A stretch of 64,000 nt of DNA, taken from an uncultured Hungatella sp. (GTDB taxonomy: Bacteria; Bacillota; Clostridia; Lachnospirales; Lachnospiraceae). Every line of letters starts with the position of its first letter. The stretch's first letter is position 1. Positions 1 through 8,317 of the stretch are shown one piece after another. The DNA is taken from positions 1-64,000 of the forward strand of contig CAMUJH010000004.1 in assembly GCA_947089145.1 (NCBI GenBank), read 5' to 3'. Position numbers and translations under genes: made by a program. The notes beneath the pieces are model-generated. The model ran no database searches. It had not been told where the DNA came from and saw nothing but the letters and a program-made list of their open reading frames with translations.

Positions 1-32
1 AATGCTGAAAATGCGGCTTTTCTTTTTTCCTA

Positions 33-140
33 GTTACTCACATAGACGGGAATCCAGCCGAACCGGATATGTACGATATCGGGATATTGGCGTCCCATGA
101 TCCGGTGGCTTTGGATCAGGCATGTATTGATCAGGCTCAG
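33..140 (+). pseudogene. DUF362-type iron-sulfur protein, C-terminal scrap
   Basis: The + frame reads ...HIDGNPAEPDMYDIGILAS followed by HDPVALDQACIDQ. This resembles the C-terminal block of DUF362 (Fe-S cluster) proteins, where a 'GNPAEPDxxDIGILAS.DPVALDQAC.D' stretch is typical from memory of that family. Upstream in the same frame there is a TGA at 6-8 and no match. Downstream of about 140 the resemblance stops although the frame stays open to 410. It therefore looks like a decayed fragment rather than a gene. From 140 to 510 I see no convincing gene, only the perfect hairpin at 325-357. The assignment rests on recognition of a short motif, so it is moderate to low. Confidence 0.4.
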
Positions 141-324
141 AACTCTGAGGGAAATGAATCCTTCACCGCAGATTTTAAAAACCCCCTGGAGGGATTGATG
201 GAGCTTCCCATCATCAAAGACGTGGCCATGGGGACAGGGACCTCGGATGAGGATGAAAAACGTAAAGGAAATGACAGGCGGCATTGCCTGATATATGGCT
301 GTGACAGATGGGACGGCGGAACGG

Positions 325-357
325 ATATGCAGAAATACGGCAGGCATTTCTGCATAT
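325..357. repeat. Perfect 12-bp inverted repeat (hairpin)
   Basis: ATATGCAGAAAT at 325-336 is exactly complementary to ATTTCTGCATAT at 346-357, with a 9-nt loop. Neither strand has a T-run directly after the stem, so it is not a classical terminator. It lies in the gene-free stretch 140-510. Confidence 0.6.
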
Positions 358-513
358 CTTTCCGCCCCCTTCTTTTAGCAGCCGCCCCGGATTCATTTGC
401 CGCCCCGTGAACTTCGCAGCTGCACTTGCGCCTGAATGCGAGGCCATTGCTGGAAATCTGAACTGCGCCATCTGAACTGCAGAGCGTAAAAATCTCTGGG
501 ATACGGTATTGGG

Positions 514-729
514 TTACGACTGTGCGCTGCCGTTTATCCTTCCGGTTTTTCCGTAAAAGGTCAGCAGATAAATCCCACACAATCCTACTGCCGCATAGAT
601 AATCCGTGACAGCCAGATGTTCCCAAAAATAAATTCCACCAGATTAAATTCGAAAAATCCGATAAGCCCCCAGTTTATAGCTCCTATGATTCCAATTGTA
701 AGCGCTATTCCATCTAACATTTTGTTCAT
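514..729 (-). CDS. DUF378 family small membrane protein
   Basis: A 71-residue protein with two hydrophobic segments (about residues 7-27 and 40-60) separated by a short polar turn containing NLVEFIFG. The pattern 'MLDGIALTIGIIGAINWGL' at the N-terminus is typical of the DUF378 (YuzA-like) family of small bacterial membrane proteins of unknown function. A strong AGGAGG site precedes the ATG with normal spacing, which fixes the start. It stands alone upstream of a gene-poor edge and downstream of the ammonium channel gene on the same strand, separated from it by about 160 bp. The family assignment is good; the function is unknown. Confidence 0.8.
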   Translation of the reverse strand: MNKMLDGIALTIGIIGAINWGLIGFFEFNLVEFIFGNIWLSRIIYAAVGLCGIYLLTFYGKTGRINGSAQS

Positions 730-830
730 AAAGAAGACCTCCTGACTTTTAAAACATCATGTGCAGATTTTTAGGTTACAACTTCGCTATAAAGTTTTCC
801 CCGATTTCAAAATTTTATTCAGCATAATTT

Positions 831-867
831 AGAGCGTGTCTGATGGAAAAAATTTCAAACACGCTCT
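831..867 (-). terminator. Hairpin after the ammonium channel gene
   Basis: AGAGCGTGT at 831-839 pairs perfectly with ACACGCTCT at 859-867, and the loop is AT-rich. It sits 25 bp past the stop of the amt-type gene on the minus strand. The run after the stem in that direction (AAATTATG) is not a clean T-run, so termination is plausible but not certain. Confidence 0.45.
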
Positions 868-892
868 GGCGCTGCCATTTGATACCTCTGGA

Positions 893-2638
893 TTACTCCA
901 CATCCTGCAGAGCTGCAGTGCCTTCTTCCCCGGTGCGGACTTTCACTACGTTGTCTACACGGTATACAAAGATTTTGCCGTCTCCGATATGACCGGTATA
1001 GAGCGCATTCTTGGCCGCCTCAATAACCGTCTCCACAGGGATGGCCGCTACAATAACCTCTACCTTTACTTTAGGCAGCAGGGTTGCGTCTATCTCTACG
1101 CCTCTGTATTTTTCCCCGGCCCCTTTCTGGATGCCGCAGCCCATAACCTGCGTGACTGTCATGCCAGTGACGCCGATATCATTCATGGCTTTTTTCAGCA
1201 TGTCATAGCGGGCCAGCTTGGCGATAATGACTACCTTGTAAATGCTGGAAGAAGAGAGGGGAACCTGCTCTGTCTTGACAGAAGCGTTTCTCAACACGCT
1301 GGATGGGGCACTGTAATCTTCGATGCCCAGATTGGTATTTTCATTGACATCCATAGTCATGGTGTTGGCGATATCCATGATGCTGAATCCGGCGTAGGCG
1401 GAAGGCAGGCCGTGCTCTGTGGAATCCAGTCCTATGATCTCCTCTTCCTCACTGACCCGAAGCCCTATAAGCGCCCGAATGATAAGAAAAGCTATGGACA
1501 TAGTCACGCCAGTCCATGCCAGGACGGAGACAATGCCAAGAAGCTGTTTGCCGAGAAGAGAAAAGCCGCCGCCGTAGAACAGGCCGGTCAATGTGTCGTT
1601 GCCAGGGGCGGAGGTGGTTGCAAACAGGCCGACAGCCAGGGTGCCCCAGATACCATTGCAGAAATGGACAGCTACAGCGCCTACCGGATCATCTACATGG
1701 ATCACATTATCCAGAAACCATACGCCAAAGACCACCAGAAGCCCGGCTACAGAGCCGATTAACAGGGAGCCAAGCACATCCGTGACGTCGCAGGGGGCGG
1801 TAATGGCTACCAGGCCGGCCAGGGAGGCGTTGAGACACATGGAGATATCGGGCTTGCCGTACCGCACCCAGGTAAATACCATGCAGATTACCGTCGCGGC
1901 AGCCGGAGCTATGGTGGTGGTAACGAAAACAGAACCTAACTGCTCCACGCTGGTGGCTGCGGCGCCGTTAAATCCATACCAGCCAAGCCACAAAATAAAG
2001 CATCCGAGACAGCCGAGAGGAAGATTATGGCCAGGAAAGGCATTGACTTTAATTACTTTGCCTTTGGCGTCTCTGGTAAATTTGCCGATGCGGGGGCCTA
2101 ACAGCCATGCGCCGATGAGGGCGGTAAAGCCGCCTACCATATGAATGGCACAGGAACCGGCAAAGTCGTGGAAGCCCAGTTTGGCAAGCCATCCGCCGCC
2201 CCAGATCCAGTGGGCCTCAATGGGGTAGATCACTGCGGATATGACTGCGGAGTAGACACAGTAAGATAGAAACTTGGTACGCTCGGCCATAGCTCCTGAC
2301 ACGATGGTTGCAGTAGTGGCGCAGAACACCAGATTGAACACAAAGTTGGACCAGTCAAAACTCTCATAGGATGTAAAGATATCAAAGCCCGGTTTTCCGA
2401 TGAAACCAAACAGATCCTCTCCCAGAAGAAGCCCGAAGCCCAGAAATATAAACACGATGGTGCCGATACAAAAGTCCATGAGATTTTTCATCAGGATATT
2501 TCCGGTATTTTTTGCTCTGGTAAAGCCTGCTTCTACCATGGCAAAGCCTGCCTGCATCCAGAATACCAGCGCAGCCCCGATAAGGAACCAGACGGCGAAC
2601 AGCTGACGGTTTATAGCGGCTAAGATCTCACTATTCAT
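893..2638 (-). CDS. amt: Ammonium channel Amt with fused C-terminal P-II domain
   Basis: Residues 1-410 form an Amt/MEP/Rh ammonium channel: about eleven membrane segments, the channel twin histidines at about H166 (CAIHMVGG) and H325 (VAVHFCNG), and the 'DDPVGAVAVH' block. After a cytoplasmic tail with 'RVSEEEEIIGLD' and a linker, residues 466-581 form a complete P-II (GlnB/GlnK) domain ending in 'GKIFV...VRTGEE'. Normal Amt proteins are about 400-450 residues and bind a separate GlnK; here the plug is fused. The T-loop is full length (GIQKGAGEKYRGVEIDATLL), but the position of the uridylylated Tyr51 of E. coli GlnB is Ile (about residue 516). Control by uridylylation is therefore unlikely, and regulation by ATP/ADP/2-oxoglutarate binding is inferred. 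A good RBS precedes the ATG, and a promoter and hairpin lie upstream. Confidence 0.95.
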   Translation of the reverse strand: MNSEILAAINRQLFAVWFLIGAALVFWMQAGFAMVEAGFTRAKNTGNILMKNLMDFCIGTIVFIFLGFGLLLGEDLFGFIGKPGFDIFTSYESFDWSNFVFNLVFCATTATIVSGAMAERTKFLSYCVYSAVISAVIYPIEAHWIWGGGWLAKLGFHDFAGSCAIHMVGGFTALIGAWLLGPRIGKFTRDAKGKVIKVNAFPGHNLPLGCLGCFILWLGWYGFNGAAATSVEQLGSVFVTTTIAPAAATVICMVFTWVRYGKPDISMCLNASLAGLVAITAPCDVTDVLGSLLIGSVAGLLVVFGVWFLDNVIHVDDPVGAVAVHFCNGIWGTLAVGLFATTSAPGNDTLTGLFYGGGFSLLGKQLLGIVSVLAWTGVTMSIAFLIIRALIGLRVSEEEEIIGLDSTEHGLPSAYAGFSIMDIANTMTMDVNENTNLGIEDYSAPSSVLRNASVKTEQVPLSSSSIYKVVIIAKLARYDMLKKAMNDIGVTGMTVTQVMGCGIQKGAGEKYRGVEIDATLLPKVKVEVIVAAIPVETVIEAAKNALYTGHIGDGKIFVYRVDNVVKVRTGEEGTAALQDVE

Positions 2639-2739
2639 AACATTTTCCTCCTTTTTGCGGATAGAACTATATGATGTTTAAAACATTGAAAGATCACGCT
2701 TCCCGGGGGCGCTTTGCTCCATGGCTTTCATGAAACAAA

Positions 2740-2779
2740 AAAGGAGATTTTGGTGAGGGATGTCACCTAAATCTCCTTT
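2740..2779 (-). terminator. Leader hairpin with T-run upstream of amt (possible attenuator)
   Basis: On the minus strand AAAGGAGATTT pairs with AAATCTCCTTT. An inner GGTGA/TCACC extends the stem, giving about 16 paired positions with one A-A mismatch. The stem ends in a TTTTTT run followed by GTTTC. It starts a few bases after the predicted transcription start and lies about 100 nt before the amt start codon. A terminator-like hairpin between promoter and gene suggests conditional termination. Clostridial nitrogen genes are known to be controlled by ANTAR-domain antiterminators, but I did not identify an ANTAR target here. Confidence 0.6.
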
Positions 2780-2791
2780 GATATGCCGTCT

Positions 2792-2819
2792 ATTATACTT
2801 CTGTTTCGCCAAAAGTCAA
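2792..2819 (-). promoter_or_regulatory. Sigma-A promoter of amt
   Basis: On the minus strand TTGACT (2814-2819) and TATAAT (2792-2797) are separated by 16 bp. The predicted start near 2785 gives a leader of about 147 nt that contains the terminator-like hairpin. Confidence 0.75.
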
Positions 2820-2887
2820 TGGTATGAACGACTAAAAGAATTCACGTATTCTCTGAAAATTTCTTGAATATTTACCAATTATTGGGG

Positions 2888-2926
2888 CAGGGACCCATGG
2901 AAGTCTGCGATTTCCGTGGGCCCCTG
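2888..2926 (-). terminator. Hairpin after uxaC
   Basis: A 15-bp stem (one arm 2888-2902, other arm 2912-2926) closed by G-C pairs with two G-U wobbles lies 18 bp beyond the uxaC stop on the minus strand. The following sequence is CCCCAATAATT without a clean T-run, so it is a likely but imperfect terminator. Confidence 0.45.
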
Positions 2927-2943
2927 GAGGAATGTTCTGTCAT

Positions 2944-4350
2944 TTACAGATCAAATCCAAAATATTTTACTGCGTTATTATAGGAAATTCCTTCCACAAT
3001 ATTCTTAAGAGCCTTCATATCAGCCGGATACTCGCCGTTTTCAACCCATCCGCCGATAAGCGCACACATGATTCTTCTGAAATACTCATGCCTTGTGTAG
3101 GACAAAAAGCTTCTGGAATCCGTAAGCATGCCGATAAAGTTCCCGAGACAGCCAAGGTTAGCCAGAGAGGTCATCTGCTCGGTCATGCCTGTTTTATGGT
3201 CATTAAACCACCAGGCAGATCCCTGCTGAATCCGCCCTGCCGTGCCTGCGCTTTGGAAGCAGCCCAGAATGGTGCCGATGGAGGCGTTGTCATTAGGATT
3301 CAGGGAATAAATAATGGTCTTTGGGATCTCGTTGGTGCCGCTGAGGGCGTTAAGGAAATCAGCCATCTGCGCCGACGGGGCGTAATTATTAATGCAGTCA
3401 AATCCCGTATCAGCGCCAAGCTGCTGGTACATATAAGCATTGTTGTCACGCTTGCAGCCGTAGTGAAGCTGCATTACCCAGTTCCTGCGGTTGTACTCTT
3501 TTGCCACAAACAGCATGAATGCAGTCTTATATTTCAGTTCCTCTTCTTTTGTGATTTTATTTCCTGCAAGGCCTTTTGCCATAATGGCGTCGATCTCCGA
3601 ATCATCGGCAGGAACATACATCACATATTCCAAAGCATGATCGGATACGGAGCACTTGTGGTCAGCGAAATAATCCATGCGGACTTTCAAAGCCTCTTTT
3701 AAGGAGGCGAAATCCGTTACTTTCACGCCGCTGACATCGGACAGCTTGGCCATATAAGCGGCAAAATCCGGTTTCTCCACGTTCATGGCCTTGTCCGGCC
3801 TCCATGCAGGCAGAACCTGTACGTCAAAGGTGTCGTCAGCAGCGATCTTCTCATGCCACTCTAAAGTGTCCACCGGATCATCCGTGGTGCAGATCAGGGT
3901 TACGTTTGACTGGCGGATAATGTTGCGCACCGTCATGGAATCCTGGTGCAGCTTCTCATTGCACAGATCCCACACCTCCTGGGCGGTTTCCCCGTTTAAA
4001 TGGCCCGTATAGCCGAAATACTTCTGAAGCTCTAAATGGCTCCAGTGATACAGCGGGTTGCCGATAAGCTTTTCCAAAGTCTCGGCCCATTTCTGGAATT
4101 TCTCCCGGTCCGTGGCGTCGCCGGTAATGTATTTTTCCTCCACGCCGTTGGAGCGCATCTGGCGCCATTTGTAGTGGTCGCCGCCAAGCCATACCTGGGT
4201 AATATTATCAAATTTGCGATCCTCGGCGATCTCCTGGGGATTGATGTGGCAGTGGTAATCCAGGACAGGCATCTTGGCCGCGTAATCATGGTACAGCTGT
4301 TTTGCCATGTCTGTGGAAAGCAGGAAATCTTTGTCCATAAACGGTTTCAT
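2944..4350 (-). CDS. uxaC: Glucuronate isomerase (uronate isomerase)
   Basis: Isomerises D-glucuronate to D-fructuronate and D-galacturonate to D-tagaturonate in the cytoplasm, the first step of hexuronate catabolism. The protein is about 468 residues, the normal UxaC length. It has the amidohydrolase-fold metal motif 'DYHCHINP' near the N-terminus, 'QVWLGGDHYKWR', and the C-terminal family blocks 'SLNPND' and 'TDSRSFLSYTRHEYFRR'. An ATG at 4359 sits directly against the CCTCCTT (RBS) with no spacing, whereas the ATG at 4350 is 9 nt away, so 4350 is chosen. The RBS overlaps the stop codon of the upstream LacI regulator gene, so the two are probably co-transcribed and translationally coupled. 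Dehydrogenase partners (uxaB/uxuB) are not in the window. Confidence 0.95.
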   Translation of the reverse strand: MKPFMDKDFLLSTDMAKQLYHDYAAKMPVLDYHCHINPQEIAEDRKFDNITQVWLGGDHYKWRQMRSNGVEEKYITGDATDREKFQKWAETLEKLIGNPLYHWSHLELQKYFGYTGHLNGETAQEVWDLCNEKLHQDSMTVRNIIRQSNVTLICTTDDPVDTLEWHEKIAADDTFDVQVLPAWRPDKAMNVEKPDFAAYMAKLSDVSGVKVTDFASLKEALKVRMDYFADHKCSVSDHALEYVMYVPADDSEIDAIMAKGLAGNKITKEEELKYKTAFMLFVAKEYNRRNWVMQLHYGCKRDNNAYMYQQLGADTGFDCINNYAPSAQMADFLNALSGTNEIPKTIIYSLNPNDNASIGTILGCFQSAGTAGRIQQGSAWWFNDHKTGMTEQMTSLANLGCLGNFIGMLTDSRSFLSYTRHEYFRRIMCALIGGWVENGEYPADMKALKNIVEGISYNNAVKYFGFDL

Positions 4351-4364
4351 TGGAATCATCCTCC

Positions 4365-5372
4365 TTAAATTGAAAAATTAGTTGTTTGCTTTTGTATAAA
4401 TTCGGCGGCAACGATGGTCTTTGCCGGTACATTGCCTCCGTCAAACACGCGCATAAGGGTATCTACGGTAATGGTGCAGAGCTGCTTAACCTTGGTGTCA
4501 ATAGAAGAAATCTCCGGGTCCGTGCAGTCGGAGAGGATAGAGTTATTATATCCGATAACAGCCAGCTGATCCGGTATTTTTATATTCTTTTCCCTGGCAA
4601 ATTTTACGGCGCCAACAGCAAGGGAATCGTCGGAGGCCATGACTGCGTCAAATTCAAGCCCTAAGCCGGACAGCTTTTCTATGAGCTTTCTGGATTCGTT
4701 TAAGTCCTTGGCGCACTGATGGATGTATTCCCTGCGGACTGGGATATTGTGGTCAGTCAGGGCATTTTTATAGCCTTCCACCTTATTAAGGCCGCTGTAG
4801 GAATGACTGGTGTACAGATACAGGATGTTTCTCCTGCCGGCGTTGATCAGCCGCGCGGCTGCGCTGTACATAGCCTCGTAATCATTGCACACGGTGCTGT
4901 AAATGCCGGGGGAGTTGAGATAGCCGTTGACCAGCATAATGGGAAGCTCCTTGGCGGCTTCCATAATATATTGGTTATTTTTGTCGATGAGCTCCACAAA
5001 CTTGGAGCCGGCCAGAATCACGGCGTCCACCCGCTTGGAAAGCAGCAGCTCAAAATAAGTCCGCTTATTTTCCAGGGAAGGGCCGGTACAGCATAAAAGT
5101 GAATCATACCCATGGCTGCGCAGCTGCCGCTCCAAATGGTAAATGGCACCTGCCAGGTAAGGGTCGGAAGAGTCGGAACACATGATGCCGATGGTCTTCA
5201 TGGTGCCAAGGCCAAGGCCCCGGGCAAATACGTTAGGAGTGTATTCAAGCTCGTCCATGACAGCCAAAACTTTGGATCGGGTTTTTTCACTGACATTAGG
5301 GTTGCCGTTTAAGACCCGGGACACAGTTGCGATAGAAACGCCCGCACGTCTGGAAACGTCGTAAATATTCAA
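4365..5372 (-). CDS. LacI-family regulator of hexuronate genes
   Basis: A 335-residue LacI/GalR repressor. The N-terminal helix-turn-helix is 'IYDVSRRAGVSIATVSRVLN' (residues 2-21), followed by the hinge and a periplasmic-binding-protein-like effector domain from about residue 60. It is the first gene of an operon with uxaC. A perfect palindrome TGTAAGCGCTTACA lies just downstream of its own promoter, and the identical 14-mer lies at the same relative position upstream of uxaA 18 kb away. It probably represses both loci and itself; the inducer is likely a uronate or pathway intermediate. Family certain, target assignment inferred from the shared operator. Confidence 0.92.
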   Translation of the reverse strand: MNIYDVSRRAGVSIATVSRVLNGNPNVSEKTRSKVLAVMDELEYTPNVFARGLGLGTMKTIGIMCSDSSDPYLAGAIYHLERQLRSHGYDSLLCCTGPSLENKRTYFELLLSKRVDAVILAGSKFVELIDKNNQYIMEAAKELPIMLVNGYLNSPGIYSTVCNDYEAMYSAAARLINAGRRNILYLYTSHSYSGLNKVEGYKNALTDHNIPVRREYIHQCAKDLNESRKLIEKLSGLGLEFDAVMASDDSLAVGAVKFAREKNIKIPDQLAVIGYNNSILSDCTDPEISSIDTKVKQLCTITVDTLMRVFDGGNVPAKTIVAAEFIQKQTTNFSI

Positions 5373-5393
5373 GTGATCACCTCATTGTTGTTC

Positions 5394-5407
5394 TGTAAGC
5401 GCTTACA
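5394..5407. promoter_or_regulatory. LacI-type operator TGTAAGCGCTTACA
   Basis: Perfect 14-bp palindrome with the central CG typical of LacI-family sites. It is positioned right after the -10 box of the LacI/uxaC promoter. The same 14-mer occurs at 23357-23370 in front of uxaA. Confidence 0.85.
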
Positions 5408-5417
5408 ATCTTATATT

Positions 5418-5446
5418 ATTATAACGATATTGTAAGAAAAATGCAA
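5418..5446 (-). promoter_or_regulatory. Promoter of the lacI-uxaC operon
   Basis: On the minus strand TTGCAT (5441-5446) and TATAAT (5418-5423) are separated by 17 bp. The operator lies about 10-24 bp downstream of the -10 box, overlapping the start of transcription. Confidence 0.7.
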
Positions 5447-5536
5447 GGACTAATCCGTTGATTTTTCAAAAAACTTGTCTTAAACTTAGATTAGTCGCAA
5501 ATTGTCGCTTTATGTCTTTATTAAAGGAGGATGAGT

Positions 5537-7069
5537 ATGATAGAGTTTTTAATGCCGTGGATCGTGCCTGCCGCCGGAGTGGCTGTGCTGATTTTGATTA
5601 TGGCCTGCGGGTATGTAAAGGCGCCGCCGGATCAGGCATACATTATTTCAGGCCTGCAAAAGGAGAGCAGGGTTTTAAGCGGCCGGGCAGGGATCAGGAT
5701 TCCGTTTCTGGAAAGAATGGATAAGCTGTATCTGGGACAGATGACTGTGGATATTAAGACCGGACAGTCGGTTCCGACCAATGATTTTATTAATGTAAAC
5801 GTGGATGCAGTTGCAAAAGTGCGGATTTCCCTGACAAGCGACGGGATCAAGCTGGCGTCCAAAAACTTTTTAAATAAGCAGCCTGCGGATATCACCAGGG
5901 ATCTGCAGGATTCGCTGCAGGGCAACATGCGTGAGATCATCGGAACTCTTTCCCTGAAAGAGATCAACACAGACAGGGATTCGTTTTCAGATCAGGTTAT
6001 GTCAAAGGCCTCCAAGGACATGGATAAGCTGGGAATCGAGATCCTTTCCTGCAATATTCAGAACGTAACCGACGAGAACGGCCTGATTAAGGATTTAGGT
6101 GCGGACAATACGTCCAAGATCAAGAAGGATGCAGCCATTGCCAAGGCTCAGGCAGACCGGGACATTGCCATCGCCCAGGCGGAGGCTGACAAGGCTTCCA
6201 ATGACGCCAGGGTTCTGGCGCAGACGGAGATTGCCCAGAAAAACAACGAATTGGCCATCCGGAAGGCGGAGCTGCAGAAGGAATCCGATACCAAGAAAGC
6301 GGAGGCGGATGCGGCGTACGAGATTCAGAGGCAGGAGCAGGAAAAGACCATTCAGACTGCCACGGTTAACGCCCAGATAGCCAAGGCCGAGAGGGAGGCA
6401 GAACTCCGGAAACAGGAGGTTGCCATCCAGCAGCAGGCTTTGGAGGCTGAGATCAACAAAAAGGCCGACGCAGACCGATATGCCATCGAGCAGAAGGCAG
6501 CCGCAGAACTGGCCAAGCGCCAGAGGGAGGCGGAAGCCAAAAAGTACGAGATGGAGATGGAGGCGGAAGCTCTGAAGGCCCAGGCGGAGAAGGAAGCGGA
6601 TGCGTTGAAGGCAAAGGCGGCGGCTTCCCGCTATGCGGCTGAACAGGAGGCAGCGGGAATTCAGGCCAAGGGTGCAGCGGAGGCTGCTGCTATTCAGGCA
6701 AAGCTTCTGGCAGAGGCAGAAGGTATGGAGAAGAAGGCGGAAGCTTACGCCAAGTACAACAATGCCGCAGTCATTGAGATGATGGTAAATATCATGCCTC
6801 AGATGGCTTCAGAGATTGCAAAGCCCTTGTCTTCCATTGACAAAGTGAACATTTACGGCGGAGGAGAAGGCGCAGGAGGCATCAGTCAGGTGTCCGGCAG
6901 CGGGGCCATGGTGATGCAGCAGGTATTTGATACCATGTCCGAGGCCACAGGAGTGGATTTCAGGGAGATTTTAAGAGCCCAGACCTATGATGCCAAGGTT
7001 ACAAGAAATATTAATGTAGAGGGAATCCATAAGGCGGATATTGAGGGGAGCGAAGGCGGCAAAGCCTAA
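5537..7069 (+). CDS. Flotillin-like SPFH domain protein
   Basis: About 510 residues: an N-terminal membrane segment (residues 3-23), an SPFH/Band 7 domain (about 30-190, with 'YVKAPPDQAYIISG' and 'FLNKQPADI'), a long Ala/Glu/Lys-rich coiled coil (about 200-415) and a flotillin-type C-terminus. Flotillins scaffold ordered membrane microdomains in bacteria. No NfeD partner gene is adjacent. The AAAGGAGG abuts an upstream ATG at 5531; the ATG at 5537 has 6-nt spacing and is taken as the start. The gene diverges from the LacI regulator gene and is probably monocistronic, with a weak terminator after it. Confidence 0.9.
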   Translation: MIEFLMPWIVPAAGVAVLILIMACGYVKAPPDQAYIISGLQKESRVLSGRAGIRIPFLERMDKLYLGQMTVDIKTGQSVPTNDFINVNVDAVAKVRISLTSDGIKLASKNFLNKQPADITRDLQDSLQGNMREIIGTLSLKEINTDRDSFSDQVMSKASKDMDKLGIEILSCNIQNVTDENGLIKDLGADNTSKIKKDAAIAKAQADRDIAIAQAEADKASNDARVLAQTEIAQKNNELAIRKAELQKESDTKKAEADAAYEIQRQEQEKTIQTATVNAQIAKAEREAELRKQEVAIQQQALEAEINKKADADRYAIEQKAAAELAKRQREAEAKKYEMEMEAEALKAQAEKEADALKAKAAASRYAAEQEAAGIQAKGAAEAAAIQAKLLAEAEGMEKKAEAYAKYNNAAVIEMMVNIMPQMASEIAKPLSSIDKVNIYGGGEGAGGISQVSGSGAMVMQQVFDTMSEATGVDFREILRAQTYDAKVTRNINVEGIHKADIEGSEGGKA

Positions 7070-7072
7070 GAA

Positions 7073-7102
7073 CCTGCCAGCAGCAGGGATTTGTATTTTT
7101 TT
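7073..7102 (+). terminator. Weak terminator after the flotillin gene
   Basis: A 5-bp CCTGC/GCAGG stem followed by a T-rich run ending in seven Ts, directly after the stop codon. The short stem makes it weak. Confidence 0.45.
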
Positions 7103-7138
7103 ACCAAAAAAGAGCTTCCTTATTTCCGGGAATTAGGG

Positions 7139-7144
7139 TATAAT
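7139..7144 (+). promoter_or_regulatory. -10 box of the MupG-like gene
   Basis: TATAAT 35 bp before the start codon. The -35 region (TTCCTT near 7116) is poor, so only the -10 element is called. Confidence 0.45.
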
Positions 7145-7179
7145 ATCACCAACAAAAACTATTATGAGAGGTGATTATT

Positions 7180-8277
7180 ATGCACAAATTAGGAATATCC
7201 GTATACCCGGAACACTCCACGCCGGAAAAGGACTATGAGTACATGAAGCTGGCTGCCAAATATGGGTTCAGCCGTATCTTCACCTGCCTGTTATCTGTGA
7301 ATAAGCCGAAGGAAGAGATTATCAGTGAATTTTCCGATTTTATCTCAAAAGCCCATGAACTGGGATTTGTGGTAGCGGCTGATACCAACCCCCAAGTGTT
7401 TAAGCACCTGGGAGCTACCCCCTATGATATGTCCGTGTTTGCAGACATGGGACTGGACATTATCCGCCTGGACGGTAATTTCGGCGACTTGGAAGACCGC
7501 CTTATTACCCGCAATCCCCAGGGTATTAAGATTGAGTTTAATGCCAGCAATGACATAAGCGTGGATCATCTGATCCGCCACGGGGCAGATCCCCGCAATA
7601 TCCTGGTATGCCATAATTTCTATCCGGAGAGGTATACAGGGCTTAGCCGGGAAGTGTTTGCAGGATTTAACCGGAAGTGGAAGGGACTGGGGCTTCATAC
7701 CGCCGCTTTTGTGTCCAGCAACAATAAAGATACTTACGGCCCGTGGCCGGTATACAACGGGCTGTGCACCATGGAAATTGACAGAGGGCTGCCTATTGAG
7801 CTTCAGGTGCGCCACATGCTGGCTACGGGAGCTATTGACGATATCCTCATCGGCAATGCCTATGCGTCAGAGGACGAGCTTAAGGCGATGTCGGAAGTGG
7901 ATATGACCAAGACCAACATTGCCATAGAGACTGTAGACGGGCTGTGTGACGCGGAACTGAAGGTGCTGCGGGATTACCACCATGCAGGGCGCACGGATGC
8001 CTCAGAATTCCTGATCCGCTCCAGCATGCCGAGACTTGACTGCAAAGACGTTTCCATTCCACACCGTGACTGCGGCCAGGATAAGTTCCACAGAGGTGAT
8101 GTAGTGGTGGTCAATGACAATCTGGGACATTACCGGGGCGAAGTGGAAGTGATCTTAAAGGATATTCCCAATGACGGCGAGAGAAACCTGGTGGGACGGA
8201 TTCCTGAGAACGAGATGATGATTCTTGATCTGATGGAAGAGAATCCGGATCATTTCTGGGATTTTTTGATTCGGTAG
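7180..8277 (+). CDS. MupG-like (DUF871) phospho-glycosidase
   Basis: 365 residues starting 'MHKLGISVYPEHSTPEKDYE', the signature of the DUF871 family: a TIM-barrel N-terminal domain (to about 240, with 'GLDIIRLDGNFG' and 'IKIEFNASND') and a small cyclophilin-like C-terminal domain. The characterised Staphylococcus aureus member MupG cleaves MurNAc-6-phosphate-GlcNAc during peptidoglycan recycling. In many genomes these genes adjoin a PTS transporter; here there is none, so the substrate is open. A GTG at 7171 overlaps the GAGAGGTG ribosome site, so the ATG at 7180 is chosen. A strong terminator follows, making this a single-gene unit. Confidence 0.88.
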   Translation: MHKLGISVYPEHSTPEKDYEYMKLAAKYGFSRIFTCLLSVNKPKEEIISEFSDFISKAHELGFVVAADTNPQVFKHLGATPYDMSVFADMGLDIIRLDGNFGDLEDRLITRNPQGIKIEFNASNDISVDHLIRHGADPRNILVCHNFYPERYTGLSREVFAGFNRKWKGLGLHTAAFVSSNNKDTYGPWPVYNGLCTMEIDRGLPIELQVRHMLATGAIDDILIGNAYASEDELKAMSEVDMTKTNIAIETVDGLCDAELKVLRDYHHAGRTDASEFLIRSSMPRLDCKDVSIPHRDCGQDKFHRGDVVVVNDNLGHYRGEVEVILKDIPNDGERNLVGRIPENEMMILDLMEENPDHFWDFLIR

Positions 8278-8317
8278 ATCAGGGAATGTGAAGAAGGAAG
8301 GGATAGAAAGAGGAAAG

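Noticed and set aside
137..580. 147-codon minus-strand frame near the window start
   Set aside because: Low-complexity basic product with no recognisable domain, overlapping the DUF362 scrap and the end of the DUF378 gene; no RBS.
836..1762. 308-codon open frame on the + strand
   Set aside because: It lies wholly antisense to the ammonium channel gene, has no family resemblance and no convincing RBS; a shadow of GC-rich coding sequence.
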